A stretch of DNA of 64,000 bases from Bdellovibrio sp. ZAP7 (lineage in GTDB: Bacteria > Bdellovibrionota > FAC87 > UBA2466). The position numbers and the translations under genes were made by a program. The stretch covers positions 62,001-126,000 of the forward strand of contig CAMCTJ010000008.1 of the NCBI GenBank assembly GCA_945878405.1. Reading direction: 5' to 3'. Every line of letters begins with the position of its first letter. Position 1 is the stretch's first letter. Of the stretch, positions 8,618 to 18,238 are shown piece by piece. The notes beneath the pieces were generated by a model that made no database searches, was not told the DNA's origin, and worked only from the letters and a program-made list of their open reading frames with translations.

Positions 8618-9800
8618 GAAAAAAGCTTCTGACGTTCACCTGAAGGTGGGCTTACCGCCCATCGTTCGGGTGAACGGCAATCTCTACTACTTAAATTCAT
8701 CTGATTCTGAAAAAGTCGTTCGACTAACAGCCGAGCAGCTAGGCCAATGGGCTTTGGCTCTCATGACTCCTCGTCAGCTGGAAAAATTTGAAAGCGGAGA
8801 AGAAGTCGATCTTGGCTATGAAAGCACTGAGACTGGGCGCTATCGAATCAATATCTGTTACCAGCGTTCCAACACCCGGCTGGTTTGTCGCCATATTCCC
8901 GCCCATATTAAAAATTTTGAAGAGCTCTATTTGCCATCTGTTATCGAGGAACTAGCCTCATTACCGCGAGGCCTCATATTAATCACGGGTACCACGGGCA
9001 GTGGTAAATCAACGACCCTGGCTGCCATCATTGATTACATTGCTAAAAATCGTTCATGTCACATCATCACCATTGAAGACCCTATTGAATTTAGTTTCAA
9101 AGATCGAAAAAGCATCATTACTCAGCGCGAGGTTGGGCTTGATACCGGCGGGTTTACTAAGGCTCTCAAATACGCATTACGCCAGGATCCCGATGTTATT
9201 TTAATTGGGGAAATGAGAGATGAAGAAACTATGCGAATGGCTCTCTCCGCTGCTGAGACAGGGCACCTTGTACTTTCTACGCTTCACACACTCGATGCAG
9301 TCGAAACAATTAATCGAATCGTCGGTAGTGTGGATGGCTCACTTCAAGATCAAATGAGGCATCAACTTTCCGCCACTTTAAATGGGGTTGTTTCTCAAAG
9401 ACTCATTCGACAGAAAGATGGCAAGGGAAGAATTCCTGCTTTGGAGATTTTAATCAACAATCTTCGTGTTAAAGAAATGATTCTGGATCCGAGTCTCACT
9501 CAAGATCTCCGCAGAGCGATTGAGGACGGAAGGCATATTGGGATGCAAACGTTTGATCAAAGCCTCATGGAACATTATAAAAAGGGCCTGATTACCGAAG
9601 AAGAAGCGCTCCTTCATTGCAGTAATGTCCAGGATTTTCAACTGCGCTTAGGGGGAGTAGTTCCTGGCCAATGGGACGAAAAATCCGAAGGGGGAGGCCG
9701 TAAAAGTCGAAAGCAGCAAATTGCTGAAGCTCTCAAAAATAAGGAAACTGAGAACGAAAAAATTGAAGTAGACCTCGCCGAACCCAAGAAAGCGTCTTAA
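8532..9800 (+). CDS. PilT/PilU-family type IV pilus retraction-type ATPase (PilU-like)
   Basis: Hexameric cytoplasmic ATPase of the type that disassembles type IV pili. N-terminal [11 protein letters not shown], Walker [10 protein letters not shown] (about residue 153), Asp box ITIEDPIEF, Walker [13 protein letters not shown] and His box [10 protein letters not shown] are all present. The C-terminal part (GMQTFDQSL, then [17 protein letters not shown]) resembles PilU more than PilT, and the AIRNLIRE motif of PilT is not conserved. The gene begins inside recA. TTG at 8532 is preferred because GGAGAG lies just before it; GTG at 8508 and TTG at 8559 are alternatives. All options overlap recA by about 60-110 bases. 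The product is 422 residues with a charged tail. Confidence 0.88.
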   Translation: MKSLNPKTNLPEKLQQLEEFEQILKKATEKKASDVHLKVGLPPIVRVNGNLYYLNSSDSEKVVRLTAEQLGQWALALMTPRQLEKFESGEEVDLGYESTETGRYRINICYQRSNTRLVCRHIPAHIKNFEELYLPSVIEELASLPRGLILITGTTGSGKSTTLAAIIDYIAKNRSCHIITIEDPIEFSFKDRKSIITQREVGLDTGGFTKALKYALRQDPDVILIGEMRDEETMRMALSAAETGHLVLSTLHTLDAVETINRIVGSVDGSLQDQMRHQLSATLNGVVSQRLIRQKDGKGRIPALEILINNLRVKEMILDPSLTQDLRRAIEDGRHIGMQTFDQSLMEHYKKGLITEEEALLHCSNVQDFQLRLGGVVPGQWDEKSEGGGRKSRKQQIAEALKNKETENEKIEVDLAEPKKAS

Positions 9801-9870
9801 AACCCCATCCAGATTTGTAAAATACTCGGTTCGCAGCTATCTTGGAGCTTTAAAACCCTAGGAAGTGCTT

Positions 9871-11250
9871 ATGGCAGGAAAACTAGAATTCAAAAAAGAG
9901 GTAGCCAAATCCGGAAAGGTTCAGCCCTACCCGTACCAATATTCATCAGATTTTGTTGAACCGGACTGGCGACGTCTACCTGGGTATAAGAACGTTACAA
10001 AAGAAGAGTGGGAAAGCGCTCTTTGGCAGAAAAGAAACTTAGTTAAAAGTACTAAACAATTAAAAGACATTTTTGGGGATTTAATCTCGGATAGCCTTCT
10101 TCTCGAGATCCAGCAGGACCAGCAAGAAAGAGCGACTATGGCTCTTTTGGTTCCACCTCAAATGATTAACACCATGAACGAAAAGGATCTGAAATCAGAT
10201 CCTGTGCGTCGTTATATGCTGCCTGCTGTTTCTGAAAGAGATCGTAAGTGGCCGAGTCACCCCAAATCTGGTCGAGACAGTCTTCACGAAGCTGAGATGT
10301 GGGTTGTAGAGGGATTAACCCATCGGTATCCAACCAAAGTGTTAGCAGAGCTTCTTTCCACATGTCCCCAATATTGTGGTCATTGCACAAGAATGGACTT
10401 AGTGGGAACCAGTGTCCCGCAGGTTCCCAAAAGAAAATTTGAACATGGTCAAAAAGACCGTCTCGAGTCTATTTTAGAGTATTTATCAAAGACCCCTTCT
10501 GTTCGAGATGTAGTCGTTTCCGGGGGAGATATTGCCAATTTGCCAGCCGAGACCCTTGAAGGGTTTGTTTCACGTCTTCTGGATTTAGAAAACATCCGAG
10601 ATATTCGTTTAGCTAGTAAGGGCCTCATGGGAGTCCCCCAACACTTTCTTCAAGACGAGGTCTTGAAGGCGATGGATCGTCTTGCGAAAAAATCGGTTTC
10701 TCGTGGCGTGAACCTGGCTCTCCACACTCACGTGAACTCTGCTCAATCCGTAACTCCTCTAGTTGCTAAGGCAGCTAGAAAGTTGCTGGATATGGGATTT
10801 AGAGATGTAAGAAACCAAGGAGTTCTTCTGCGGGGAGTGAACGACTCCCAAAAAGCTCTTTTAGATTTGTGTTTCAGACTTCAGGATCATGGCAATATCT
10901 TGCCTTATTATTTTTATATGTGTGACATGATTCCGAACTCGGAACACTGGAGAGTTTCAGTGGCGCAAGCTCATAAATTACAACACGATATCATGGGTTA
11001 TCTCCCAGGCTTTGCTACTCCTAGAATCGTCTGTGACGTTCCATTCGTAGGTAAGCGATGGGTTCATCAAGTTCACTCTTATGATCGAGTAAAAGGTATT
11101 TCTCACTGGACCAAAAACTATTTAACGAGCATCGAGTGGGATAAACCAGAAGCTCTCAATCAGCTTTACGATTATTACGATCCGATTGATACGCTGCCTG
11201 AAGAAGGGCAGAAGTTTTGGGAAGAGGAAATTGAACGACTCAAAAATTAA
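9871..11250 (+). CDS. KamA-family radical SAM protein (lysine 2,3-aminomutase-like)
   Basis: Family members move an amino group between adjacent carbons using SAM, a [4Fe-4S] cluster and PLP. The cluster motif is CPQYCGHC (cysteines at about 165, 169 and 172), matching CxxxCxxC. In lysine 2,3-aminomutase the PLP lysine sits in a GGGGK loop; here the aligned segment is CDVPFVGK, which keeps the Asp and Lys but not the glycine run. The other substrate Asp appears kept in CDMIPNSEHWR. Lysine as substrate is therefore possible but unproven. ATG 9871 is chosen because GGAAG lies five bases upstream; the GTG at 9865 would sit inside that site. The stop overlaps the convergent pfkA stop within TTAA. 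Confidence 0.85.
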   Translation: MAGKLEFKKEVAKSGKVQPYPYQYSSDFVEPDWRRLPGYKNVTKEEWESALWQKRNLVKSTKQLKDIFGDLISDSLLLEIQQDQQERATMALLVPPQMINTMNEKDLKSDPVRRYMLPAVSERDRKWPSHPKSGRDSLHEAEMWVVEGLTHRYPTKVLAELLSTCPQYCGHCTRMDLVGTSVPQVPKRKFEHGQKDRLESILEYLSKTPSVRDVVVSGGDIANLPAETLEGFVSRLLDLENIRDIRLASKGLMGVPQHFLQDEVLKAMDRLAKKSVSRGVNLALHTHVNSAQSVTPLVAKAARKLLDMGFRDVRNQGVLLRGVNDSQKALLDLCFRLQDHGNILPYYFYMCDMIPNSEHWRVSVAQAHKLQHDIMGYLPGFATPRIVCDVPFVGKRWVHQVHSYDRVKGISHWTKNYLTSIEWDKPEALNQLYDYYDPIDTLPEEGQKFWEEEIERLKN

Positions 11251-12350
11251 GAGTCGCCAAAATGAATGCCGCGATGACGGGCGCCCTGCAGAAATAAAGA
11301 GTCGGGATTTACAAATCGATTTTTACCAGCTCCTGTCTCTAAGGGAACCAGTTCAACAGAATCATTTCTGTAAGCAACCATCGAGTCGTACTGTCCGTCC
11401 ATTAAAGCCTTAACAGCGGCCACCCCAAATCGGCTGGCGAGGATTCTATCAAATCCAACGGGTGAACCCCCCCGAAGTAAATGGCCCAATACAATCGCTC
11501 GACATTCTCGACCTGTTAGGTTCTCAAGCTCAGTAGCTACTTGATGGCCAATTCCACCTAAGCGCGTGGGCTCAGGTGAGTCTTCAATCACTCTCTGAAC
11601 AGTGACATTCCCACCTACTGGTTTGGCTCCTTCAGCAACGACAACGATAGAGTATTTCTTTCGGGTATGGTGTGTGTCTTTGAGAAAAGCTGCTACTTTT
11701 TCAAGCTCGAAAGGAATCTCCGGTATCAAAATGACATCGGCATCTCCTCCGAGACCGGCAAAGAGCGCAATCCAACCAGCATTTCTTCCCATGACCTCTA
11801 CAACCATCACTCGGTGATGGGATTCAGCAGTCGTGTGAAGTTTATCCAGTGCCTCAACAGCAGTGCTCACAGCAGTAAAGAAACCAATCGTCAGTTCTGT
11901 TCCATTTAAGTCATTATCAATCGTTTTTGGAATTCCAACTACTTTTAAACCCTTCTTTGCAAACCCATGAGCCATCGTTTGAGTTCCATCACCACCGACA
12001 ACAATCAACGCATCTATTCCGGCAGATTTGAAATACTCCATGCATTTATCAGAGTGATCTTCGTACGATTTTTTTCCATTTTTAGTTACGGGAACTCGAA
12101 AGGGGCTGTCCACATTTGATGAGCCGAGAATCGTGCCTCCTTTAGAAAAAATCCCTGTCGTATTAGACAAATCGAGAGGCACAAATTGATTTTCCAATAG
12201 TCCTTTAAATCCATTTGGTATACCCACTACCGAAATTCCGTATTCTAAAATCGCAGTTTGAACAACCGATCGAATTGCAGAATTTAATCCGGGACAGTCT
12301 CCTCCTCCGGTAACTAGAGCAATTTTTTTAATGGGATGCTGTGAGGTCAT
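11247..12350 (-). CDS. pfkA: 6-phosphofructokinase (group III-like)
   Basis: Phosphorylates fructose 6-phosphate in glycolysis. Motifs: TGGGDCPGLNSAIR (residues 14-27), GGDGT (119-123), PKTIDND (141-147) and MGRNAGWIAL. In the family, Gly after GGD favours ATP while Lys in PKTIDND is found in pyrophosphate-dependent enzymes (ATP enzymes often have PGTIDND). This protein has the mixed Gly/Lys combination, so the phosphate donor cannot be fixed from sequence, although ATP is favoured by the GGDGT. The 367-residue length fits the longer group. Its start overlaps the upstream lipoprotein stop by four bases, suggesting coupled translation. Confidence 0.93.
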   Translation of the reverse strand: MTSQHPIKKIALVTGGGDCPGLNSAIRSVVQTAILEYGISVVGIPNGFKGLLENQFVPLDLSNTTGIFSKGGTILGSSNVDSPFRVPVTKNGKKSYEDHSDKCMEYFKSAGIDALIVVGGDGTQTMAHGFAKKGLKVVGIPKTIDNDLNGTELTIGFFTAVSTAVEALDKLHTTAESHHRVMVVEVMGRNAGWIALFAGLGGDADVILIPEIPFELEKVAAFLKDTHHTRKKYSIVVVAEGAKPVGGNVTVQRVIEDSPEPTRLGGIGHQVATELENLTGRECRAIVLGHLLRGGSPVGFDRILASRFGVAAVKALMDGQYDSMVAYRNDSVELVPLETGAGKNRFVNPDSLFLQGARHRGIHFGDS

Positions 12351-12667
12351 TTGTATTTAATAGCAAAAGCTTGAAGGTCGGTTAAAAAACCCACTTGTTC
12401 GAAATGCACATCAATTAAGGCATCGGCCCTTAATTCTTTTCCTCCCGTGATCAAGCGTTCCATTGCGCCATCATAAGTCAGGCTTCGAGCATGTACACGT
12501 CCCAGGTACTCATAGGGTTGCCCAAAAGCCCGACTGGTCCAAATCACTTTGGGAGTTTTAGGGGTACCTGTTTCTGAGGCAAAGGCAGTCTTAGGAGATT
12601 CGATAATTTCCGTGCTGCTGCACCCCGTCAACAGGATGATTGCCGATAAAAACAATGCCTTTAACAT
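12347..12667 (-). CDS. Small lipoprotein upstream of pfkA
   Basis: A 106-residue predicted lipoprotein with signal peptide and lipobox LTGC (Cys at residue 16), followed by serines rather than Asp. The mature domain contains EYLGRVHARSLTYDGAMERL and ADALIDVHFEQVGF, a pattern that reminds me of the small YbjQ-like alpha/beta fold (an amphipathic helix, then ADAxIxVxF), but the similarity is faint. Its stop overlaps the pfkA start. Pairing of a surface or periplasmic lipoprotein with a cytoplasmic glycolytic enzyme is probably a shared transcript rather than a shared function. Confidence 0.7.
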   Translation of the reverse strand: MLKALFLSAIILLTGCSSTEIIESPKTAFASETGTPKTPKVIWTSRAFGQPYEYLGRVHARSLTYDGAMERLITGGKELRADALIDVHFEQVGFLTDLQAFAIKYK

Positions 12668-12765
12668 GCTAATCTTTTAACTGAATTGAACTCAAACGGG
12701 AATAAAAATGTCGGATTTAGGAGTGACGCTGGTGTTTTGATTCAGGGAGAGTAAAATCCCGGAAA

Positions 12766-13536
12766 ATGGAAGGCTATCGACTTAGAGTTATTTCTTACAA
12801 TATCCACCAAGGGATCACGGTGCGACGAAATCGTCTCAGTCTTTCCATTCTCAAAGAAGCTCTTCAGGAACTGAAACCCGATTTGGTTTTTTTACAAGAA
12901 GTGGCCGGCAGCTCTATCGAAAAACTAGGGAAATTATGGCCTGAAAAAGTAGCCAATCAACTTGAGGGATTGGCTGACGAAATGTGGCCTCATTTTGCCT
13001 ATCAGAAAAACGTTATTTTTTCTCGACACCACCACGGGAATGCAATCATGAGCCGCTATCCGATTTCAAATTTTGTTCTAAAAGATATTACGCTTGGAAA
13101 ATTAAAAAAACGGGGCATTTTGCATGGGATTATTCATATTCCCAGAGAAGATACAAAAAAAGAGCTGGTGGTTCATGCAGTCAATGCGCATCTGGGATTG
13201 TTTCAGTTTGAAAGACAGTTTCAAACTAAAGAACTTATCGAATATGTAAAAAAGACAATCAATCCTGTGAGTCCTTTGCTGATTGCAGGCGACTTTAATG
13301 ATTGGCGCCAGCGAGTGACAAAAGAACTCCAACACCGACTCCATGTCCAGGAGGCTTTCGTCTCCTCAGGTCAAAACCATGCTCGAACTTTTCCGAGCCG
13401 TTTGCCCATACTTCAACTAGATCGGATTTATTTTAGACAGGCACACATGAAATCTGCCTCTTGCTTGAAGGGTAGAAAGTGGACCGTCTTATCCGATCAC
13501 CTTCCTATTATGGCTGATTTGGTAATCCAGGCTTAG
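12766..13536 (+). CDS. Endonuclease/exonuclease/phosphatase (EEP) family protein
   Basis: A 256-residue metal-dependent phosphoesterase of the EEP fold. Visible motifs: RVISYNIHQG (metal-side Asn), LVFLQEV (catalytic Glu), HHGNAIMSRYPI, GDFNDWR (Asp/Asn catalytic pair), LDRIYF and SDHLPIMADL (catalytic Asp-His). The substrate could be DNA, an inositol phosphate or a phospholipid; members of this size without a signal peptide are often annotated only as EEP proteins. No Shine-Dalgarno sequence precedes the ATG; instead a TAAAAT (12752-12757) ends 8 bases upstream. The 3' end overlaps the convergent FHA-TPR gene by 29 bases. Confidence 0.88.
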   Translation: MEGYRLRVISYNIHQGITVRRNRLSLSILKEALQELKPDLVFLQEVAGSSIEKLGKLWPEKVANQLEGLADEMWPHFAYQKNVIFSRHHHGNAIMSRYPISNFVLKDITLGKLKKRGILHGIIHIPREDTKKELVVHAVNAHLGLFQFERQFQTKELIEYVKKTINPVSPLLIAGDFNDWRQRVTKELQHRLHVQEAFVSSGQNHARTFPSRLPILQLDRIYFRQAHMKSASCLKGRKWTVLSDHLPIMADLVIQA

Positions 13537-15010
13537 AGGCGGGAGCTGGTGAGGGAGATTCCTGCGTTACGAGAGCTTGATGACCACAACTTGCTTGAAA
13601 CCCTAGCTTGCAAGCTTGGGAAAAGTAAGATTCTGCTTCTGTTCGCTGTCCTTGTTCCCAATAGACCAACCCAAGAAGATGTAAAGCTTCCAATCTTCTA
13701 GGTGCTTCGGGAGTCTTGGAAAGAAGATTGATAACATTCGCTAGTTTTGGAATGGTTGCGAGATACTCTTTGTCGTAAAAGTTAATGTAAGACAGAGCCA
13801 ACAATGCCCGAACTTCATTTGGATTCTGGCTCAGCCATTTTTCGGTAATTGCCTTAGCTCCTGTCATATCTTGCAAGTTCAACTTGGTAGCAGCTAACTG
13901 TTCCAGCACTTCTTGATCATTTGGGGAAAGTGCGAGCGCTTTCTCGTAAACTGCCTCAGCTTCTTTTAATTTTTTGGCTTGCGCTAGAACAGCTCCCTCC
14001 AGTCGGTATCCGATCGTGCTGTCTGGAGCAATCTCTGTTTGGAGAGCTTTGGAAATAATGATAGCTCGCTCAAAAGACCGGTTAAGTTCTGGATGTTCCA
14101 AGAGGAGAGTTGCAAGTTCTAAAAAGAGTTCCTTTTCTTTGGGAGATTCCTTAATCAGTTTGTCGATTGTTTTTAAATGTTCAAGCGCAAGAGCCTGAAA
14201 ACCAGCACTCAGATAGGCCTTCGTTAATTTAAAATGAATCGATTTTGATGGATTTTGATGTTCGATTGAAGCTTTGTAATTCTGGATAGCGGGCTCGAGT
14301 TTTCTTTGTTTTTCGTAGAGCTCTCCTAGCACCTCTTCGAGCTCAGGATGGTTGGGAACTTCTTTTTGCAGGGCAATCGCTAAATTAAAAGCTTGAAGAG
14401 GTTGTTCCCTCTGAATTTCCTTTCGAATGGCTGCAAGAGCTGTATCGATGTTTTGATTTGATTTAAGTTCACTCGAGGAAGACTTAGTTCTTAATAGGTT
14501 TACCCCTAAAAACAAAACTAAAAATCCCGAGAGCACGAGAGCCAGAGGCCTTTTGGGTTTTTGGCTCATAGGGGGTCTTTTGCCAATCACCGTGGGGCTC
14601 GGCTCTTTTTCGGTATCTGCAGGGGGTTGCGAAGCGATTTGAATTTTCTCGGTCTTAAGAACCGGTTCTTTTCTTGTGTCTTGGGTAAACTCTGGTGTTA
14701 AACCCATTTGACAATCCAGAACCGTGTTTCCAATTTGAATTTTGTCCCCATCCTTTAATTCACCTGTTCCAAGAGTGCTTCCATTGATTTGACACCCATT
14801 CAAGCTTTTCAGATCAGTAAAGTGGACCTTTCCAGTATCGGAATTGAATTCCAATTTAATGTGTTCTCGAGAAATGCGAGGATCATTAATGATAATATCT
14901 GACTTTGTACGACCAACGATCATGGGGCCTGGACGCAAAAGAAACATTTTGCCCTTGTCGTTTCCCTCGATCACGACCAGTCGAGCTGAAAATGAAGAGT
15001 GAGAGGCCAT
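13508..15010 (-). CDS. FHA-domain protein with membrane segment and TPR repeats
   Basis: A 500-residue protein. An N-terminal FHA domain (about residues 10-90) with MIVGRTKSDIIINDPRISREH and LKSLNGCQING keeps the phosphothreonine-binding Arg, Ser, His and Asn. A single transmembrane helix follows at about residues 170-190 (LALVLSGFLVLFLGVNLL), then about eight TPR-like helical hairpins. The FHA domain would be cytoplasmic and the TPR region periplasmic, so the protein could link Ser/Thr-kinase signalling with an envelope complex; this is inference. The ATG at 15010 is preferred over the upstream GTG because the FHA domain begins immediately after it and a promoter-like element (15024-15052) ends just before it. 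Confidence 0.85.
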   Translation of the reverse strand: MASHSSFSARLVVIEGNDKGKMFLLRPGPMIVGRTKSDIIINDPRISREHIKLEFNSDTGKVHFTDLKSLNGCQINGSTLGTGELKDGDKIQIGNTVLDCQMGLTPEFTQDTRKEPVLKTEKIQIASQPPADTEKEPSPTVIGKRPPMSQKPKRPLALVLSGFLVLFLGVNLLRTKSSSSELKSNQNIDTALAAIRKEIQREQPLQAFNLAIALQKEVPNHPELEEVLGELYEKQRKLEPAIQNYKASIEHQNPSKSIHFKLTKAYLSAGFQALALEHLKTIDKLIKESPKEKELFLELATLLLEHPELNRSFERAIIISKALQTEIAPDSTIGYRLEGAVLAQAKKLKEAEAVYEKALALSPNDQEVLEQLAATKLNLQDMTGAKAITEKWLSQNPNEVRALLALSYINFYDKEYLATIPKLANVINLLSKTPEAPRRLEALHLLGLVYWEQGQRTEAESYFSQACKLGFQASCGHQALVTQESPSPAPASKPGLPNQP

Positions 15011-15023
15011 CAGATTCTTTTCG

Positions 15024-15052
15024 GTATAATTCTCACTGAAATTCAGAGCCAA
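15024..15052 (-). promoter_or_regulatory. Possible promoter of the FHA-TPR gene
   Basis: On the minus strand TTGGCT (15047-15052), 17 bases and TTATAC (15024-15029) form a reasonable housekeeping promoter. Transcription would start near 15017, leaving a leader of about six bases before ATG 15010. This supports the shorter start for the FHA protein. Confidence 0.4.
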
Positions 15053-15139
15053 GATGATAACTATCTGCGGCACTCACTTTTTGCTGCGCATTGAGGAAAT
15101 GACCAGCTAATATAGAGAAACAAAAGGGATTTTTCAGTC

Positions 15140-16696
15140 TTGACGCAAGATACCGCAAAAAGAATTCAACGAGCCAGTCTCCTCATGGTGTTGAGTATTT
15201 TTCTTTCTCGCATTTTGGGATTTTTAAGAGAGTGGGTACTTGCAAGAACCGTCGGTGCAAGTGAGATGGCTGATGTTTACTTAGCCTCATTCACAATTCC
15301 AGACTTTTTAAATTATTTGATGGCCGCAGGAGCATTGAACATTTCTTTGATTCCGATCTTAGCGTCCTACACGGGCGAAGGAAAAGACGAACAAGGTAAA
15401 CGGGTTTATCAAACTTTGTCGACTGTATTAAGTTCTGGAATGCTGGTTTTGGTTTTAGTTTGTCAGCTTTTTGCCGGAACCCTAGCTTCTTGGGTAGCGC
15501 CCGGCTTTTCTCCGGAACAACACGAAGTTCTTACTGATCTCATGCGGTTGATCCTTCCTGCCCAATTTTTCTTTTTTTGGGGTGGTATGGCCAATGGTGT
15601 GCAACAGACTCATGGAGTTTTTACATACTCCGCAATTGCCCCTCTTCTTTATAATTTGAGCATTGTTCTCATTGGAGTTTTCTTATATCCGCTCTTGGGG
15701 GTTTCTTCTTTCAGTGTTGGAGTATTAGTGGGTGCTTTCATTGGTTATGGTCTTTTTCAAATAGTGGGTTTGATTAAACTTGGTTATCCCATCATTCCTA
15801 AACTTCACTGGGATTTAGAAAGTCGAACTGCTTTTAAAAAATATCTTTGGATGAGTGTGCCCATCATGCTTGCATTTTCACTCGTGGTTGCCGACGAATG
15901 GATTTCAAAATATTTAGCGAGCTTTATGAAAGTGGGAGCAGTAAGCCGGCTCAGTTACGCACGGACAGAAATGAGAATTCCGATTGCTATTATTGGGCAA
16001 GCAGCGGGGATTGCAAGCTACCCACACCTTTCAAGGCTCTGGGCCAAAAGGGATTTTGCTGAGTTTGGAAACACCTTCACTCGGGAATTACAAAAAATCT
16101 GGGCTCTGGGGCCAATTGCAGCAGTTTTAACGTTTACCCATGCTCTTCCGATTACTGATTTTATTTATGGAGGGGGAAAACTCACCCCTGAAGATCTTCG
16201 AGAGACAGCTGAACTTCTTCAATTGATGGGTTTGGGAGTCGTTTTTTGGATATTTCATATCCTGCTGTCACGAGGTTTCTATGCAACTCAAACCACTTGG
16301 TTGCCCTCGCTCTGGGGAACTTTAACAACCCTTTTGTTTATTCCGGTTTATGTAAAGCTTTCTCAAGTGTGGGGTGTTCATGGTTTAGCTTTGTCGGGCA
16401 CACTAGGAATTGCTTTCTATGTAGCCACCCTGAGCTGGATGTTGGGAAGACATTTGAAAAAGAATCAAACCTCGATTTCGTTTAAGCCACTTTGGAAATT
16501 TGGTTTTCAGTGGTCTCTCGTGATTTGTATTCTTGGCGCGATATCTTTTGGGCTCTCGAAATTAGGAATCTATCATTCGACAAGGCTGTCAGCGTTGGTG
16601 GACGTTACCGTTGCGCTAGGAGTACTCACCAGCATCGCTCTTTTGTTATTGAGAAAAGTTTTCGCCAAAAGCACTCCTGGCGGAGCTCTTTTTTAA
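15140..16696 (+). CDS. murJ: Lipid II flippase MurJ (MviN)
   Basis: Moves lipid-linked peptidoglycan precursors across the inner membrane. The 518-residue protein shows about 14 hydrophobic helices. The N-terminal region SIFLSRILGFLREWVLA with TVGASEMADVYLASFTIPDFL is typical of MurJ, where the conserved Arg residues line the cavity; AGALNISLIPI follows. The start is TTG at 15140, the first in-frame option before this region, with a weak AAGGGAT upstream. The 3' end lies three bases from the convergent mutase gene. The gene is divergent from the FHA-TPR gene. Confidence 0.94.
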   Translation: MTQDTAKRIQRASLLMVLSIFLSRILGFLREWVLARTVGASEMADVYLASFTIPDFLNYLMAAGALNISLIPILASYTGEGKDEQGKRVYQTLSTVLSSGMLVLVLVCQLFAGTLASWVAPGFSPEQHEVLTDLMRLILPAQFFFFWGGMANGVQQTHGVFTYSAIAPLLYNLSIVLIGVFLYPLLGVSSFSVGVLVGAFIGYGLFQIVGLIKLGYPIIPKLHWDLESRTAFKKYLWMSVPIMLAFSLVVADEWISKYLASFMKVGAVSRLSYARTEMRIPIAIIGQAAGIASYPHLSRLWAKRDFAEFGNTFTRELQKIWALGPIAAVLTFTHALPITDFIYGGGKLTPEDLRETAELLQLMGLGVVFWIFHILLSRGFYATQTTWLPSLWGTLTTLLFIPVYVKLSQVWGVHGLALSGTLGIAFYVATLSWMLGRHLKKNQTSISFKPLWKFGFQWSLVICILGAISFGLSKLGIYHSTRLSALVDVTVALGVLTSIALLLLRKVFAKSTPGGALF

Positions 16697-16699
16697 GTG

Positions 16700-18232
16700 T
16701 TAGGGGCGATAGCGCCCGTAGACGGACTCAAGGGCTCCCACGATTTCTCCGAGGGTCACAGCATTTTTCACCGATTGAAAAATGGATGGCATTAAATTGA
16801 GGTCCTCTTTAGCTGCCCGAATAAGATCTGATTTGCATTCTTCAACCTGCTTCAGGTTTCTACGACTTTTGTAGCTTTGAAGCCGGGCAACTTGTTCTTT
16901 CTCCACGCGAGGATCAATTTTAAGAATGGGGGGACTTGAAGTCGTTTGCTCTTGATAGGCATTTAAACCCACAATCAGCTTTTTCTTGTTTTCAATATCC
17001 ATTTGATAATCATAAGCAGCTTGCTGGATTAAGTTTTGTTGGAATTGCTGTTCGATACAACTGACCACGCCTCCTCGTTTACTCATATCCTCAATAAGAG
17101 CCAAAGCCTCTGTTTCCAGAGAGTGAGTCATCGATTCCAGAGCGTAACTTCCTCCGAGCGGATCAATAAGGGCGGCAAGCCCGCTCTCGTTGGCGATTAC
17201 TTGTTGGGTTCTGAGAGCTACTGTTGCAGCTTCTTCAGTAGGTAAGCCTAGAGCTTCATCTCGAGAATTAGTATGAATAGATTGAGCTCCCCCTAAGACT
17301 GCTGCCAAGCACTGAAGGGTTACTCGAACGACATTGGTATCAATTTGAACAGGGATCAGGGTGCTTCCAGCCGTTTGGGCATGAAATCTCAATAGTAAGG
17401 ATTTGGGATTTCTGGGTTTGTATCTTTCTTGAATGAGTTTTGCCCAAAGCTGCCTAGCCGCTCGAAATTTAGCGACTTCTTCAAGAAAGTCGTTGTGGAC
17501 GTTGAAAAAGAAAGAAAGTCTTGGAGCAAAATCATCAATGGATAAGCCACGAGCTAGTGCCCCTTCGACGTAGGTGAGGCCATCTGCCAAAGTAAATGCA
17601 ATTTCTTGAACCGCTGTGGAGCCCGCTTCTCTGATGTGATAACCACTAATCGAAATAGTGTTCCATTCCGGTACTTCCTGTTTGCAGAACTCGAAAATAT
17701 CCGTCGTGATTTTTAGACTCGGTTTCGGAGGGAAAACATAAGTTCCGCGAGCGATATATTCTTTTAAAATGTCATTTTGAATGGTGCCTCGGAGTTTTTT
17801 TCGATCAACTCCATTTTTCTCAGCCACTGCGAGATAAAAAGAAAGCAGGATTCCAGCGGTGGCATTGATGGTCATAGAAGTGCTCACCTGATCCAGCTCA
17901 ATCTGATTTAAAACGATTTCCATGTCTTCCAGAGAACTAATGGCGACCCCCACACGACCCACTTCGCCTTGAGCGAGTTCGTGATCCGAGTCAAACCCCA
18001 TCTGGGTAGGGAGATCGAAAGCGATACTAAGGCCGGTAATTCCTTGAGAAAGAAGATAGCGATAGCGTTCATTGGAAGTTTTCGCATCCCCAAAACCCGC
18101 ATATTGGCGCATCGTCCAGGGTTTTTGTGTGTACATGGAGGGGTGAATCCCACGGGTAAACGGAAATTCCCCTGGCTTCTTTAAGGAAATGTTCTGCGTA
18201 TCTTCGGCGGTATAAAGCTGCTTTTTATTCAC
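16700..18232 (-). CDS. Methylmalonyl-CoA mutase-type large (catalytic) subunit
   Basis: Catalyses B12-dependent carbon-skeleton rearrangement of acyl-CoA. The 510-residue protein is only the TIM-barrel, CoA-binding part; the C-terminal B12-binding domain (DxHxxG) is absent, so a separate small subunit is required and none is seen in the window. [11 protein letters not shown] (Tyr44) corresponds to the Tyr found in methylmalonyl-CoA mutases, whereas isobutyryl-CoA mutase carries Phe there, which favours methylmalonyl-CoA. [17 protein letters not shown] is typical of the archaeal/split-subunit type. The GTG start is taken because the -10-like TAAACT ends only six bases upstream. It is divergent from an amino-acid dehydrogenase whose products could feed this pathway. 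Confidence 0.9.
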   Translation of the reverse strand: MNKKQLYTAEDTQNISLKKPGEFPFTRGIHPSMYTQKPWTMRQYAGFGDAKTSNERYRYLLSQGITGLSIAFDLPTQMGFDSDHELAQGEVGRVGVAISSLEDMEIVLNQIELDQVSTSMTINATAGILLSFYLAVAEKNGVDRKKLRGTIQNDILKEYIARGTYVFPPKPSLKITTDIFEFCKQEVPEWNTISISGYHIREAGSTAVQEIAFTLADGLTYVEGALARGLSIDDFAPRLSFFFNVHNDFLEEVAKFRAARQLWAKLIQERYKPRNPKSLLLRFHAQTAGSTLIPVQIDTNVVRVTLQCLAAVLGGAQSIHTNSRDEALGLPTEEAATVALRTQQVIANESGLAALIDPLGGSYALESMTHSLETEALALIEDMSKRGGVVSCIEQQFQQNLIQQAAYDYQMDIENKKKLIVGLNAYQEQTTSSPPILKIDPRVEKEQVARLQSYKSRRNLKQVEECKSDLIRAAKEDLNLMPSIFQSVKNAVTLGEIVGALESVYGRYRP

Positions 18233-18238
18233 AGGCGG

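Noticed and set aside
9865-9870. GTG start for the KamA-like gene six bases upstream of the chosen ATG
   Set aside because: It lies within the GGAAG ribosome binding site and has none of its own.
12737-12757. TTGATT and TAAAAT as a full promoter for the EEP gene
   Set aside because: The two boxes are only nine bases apart, too close for a sigma-70-type promoter; only the TAAAAT was kept as a possible -10.
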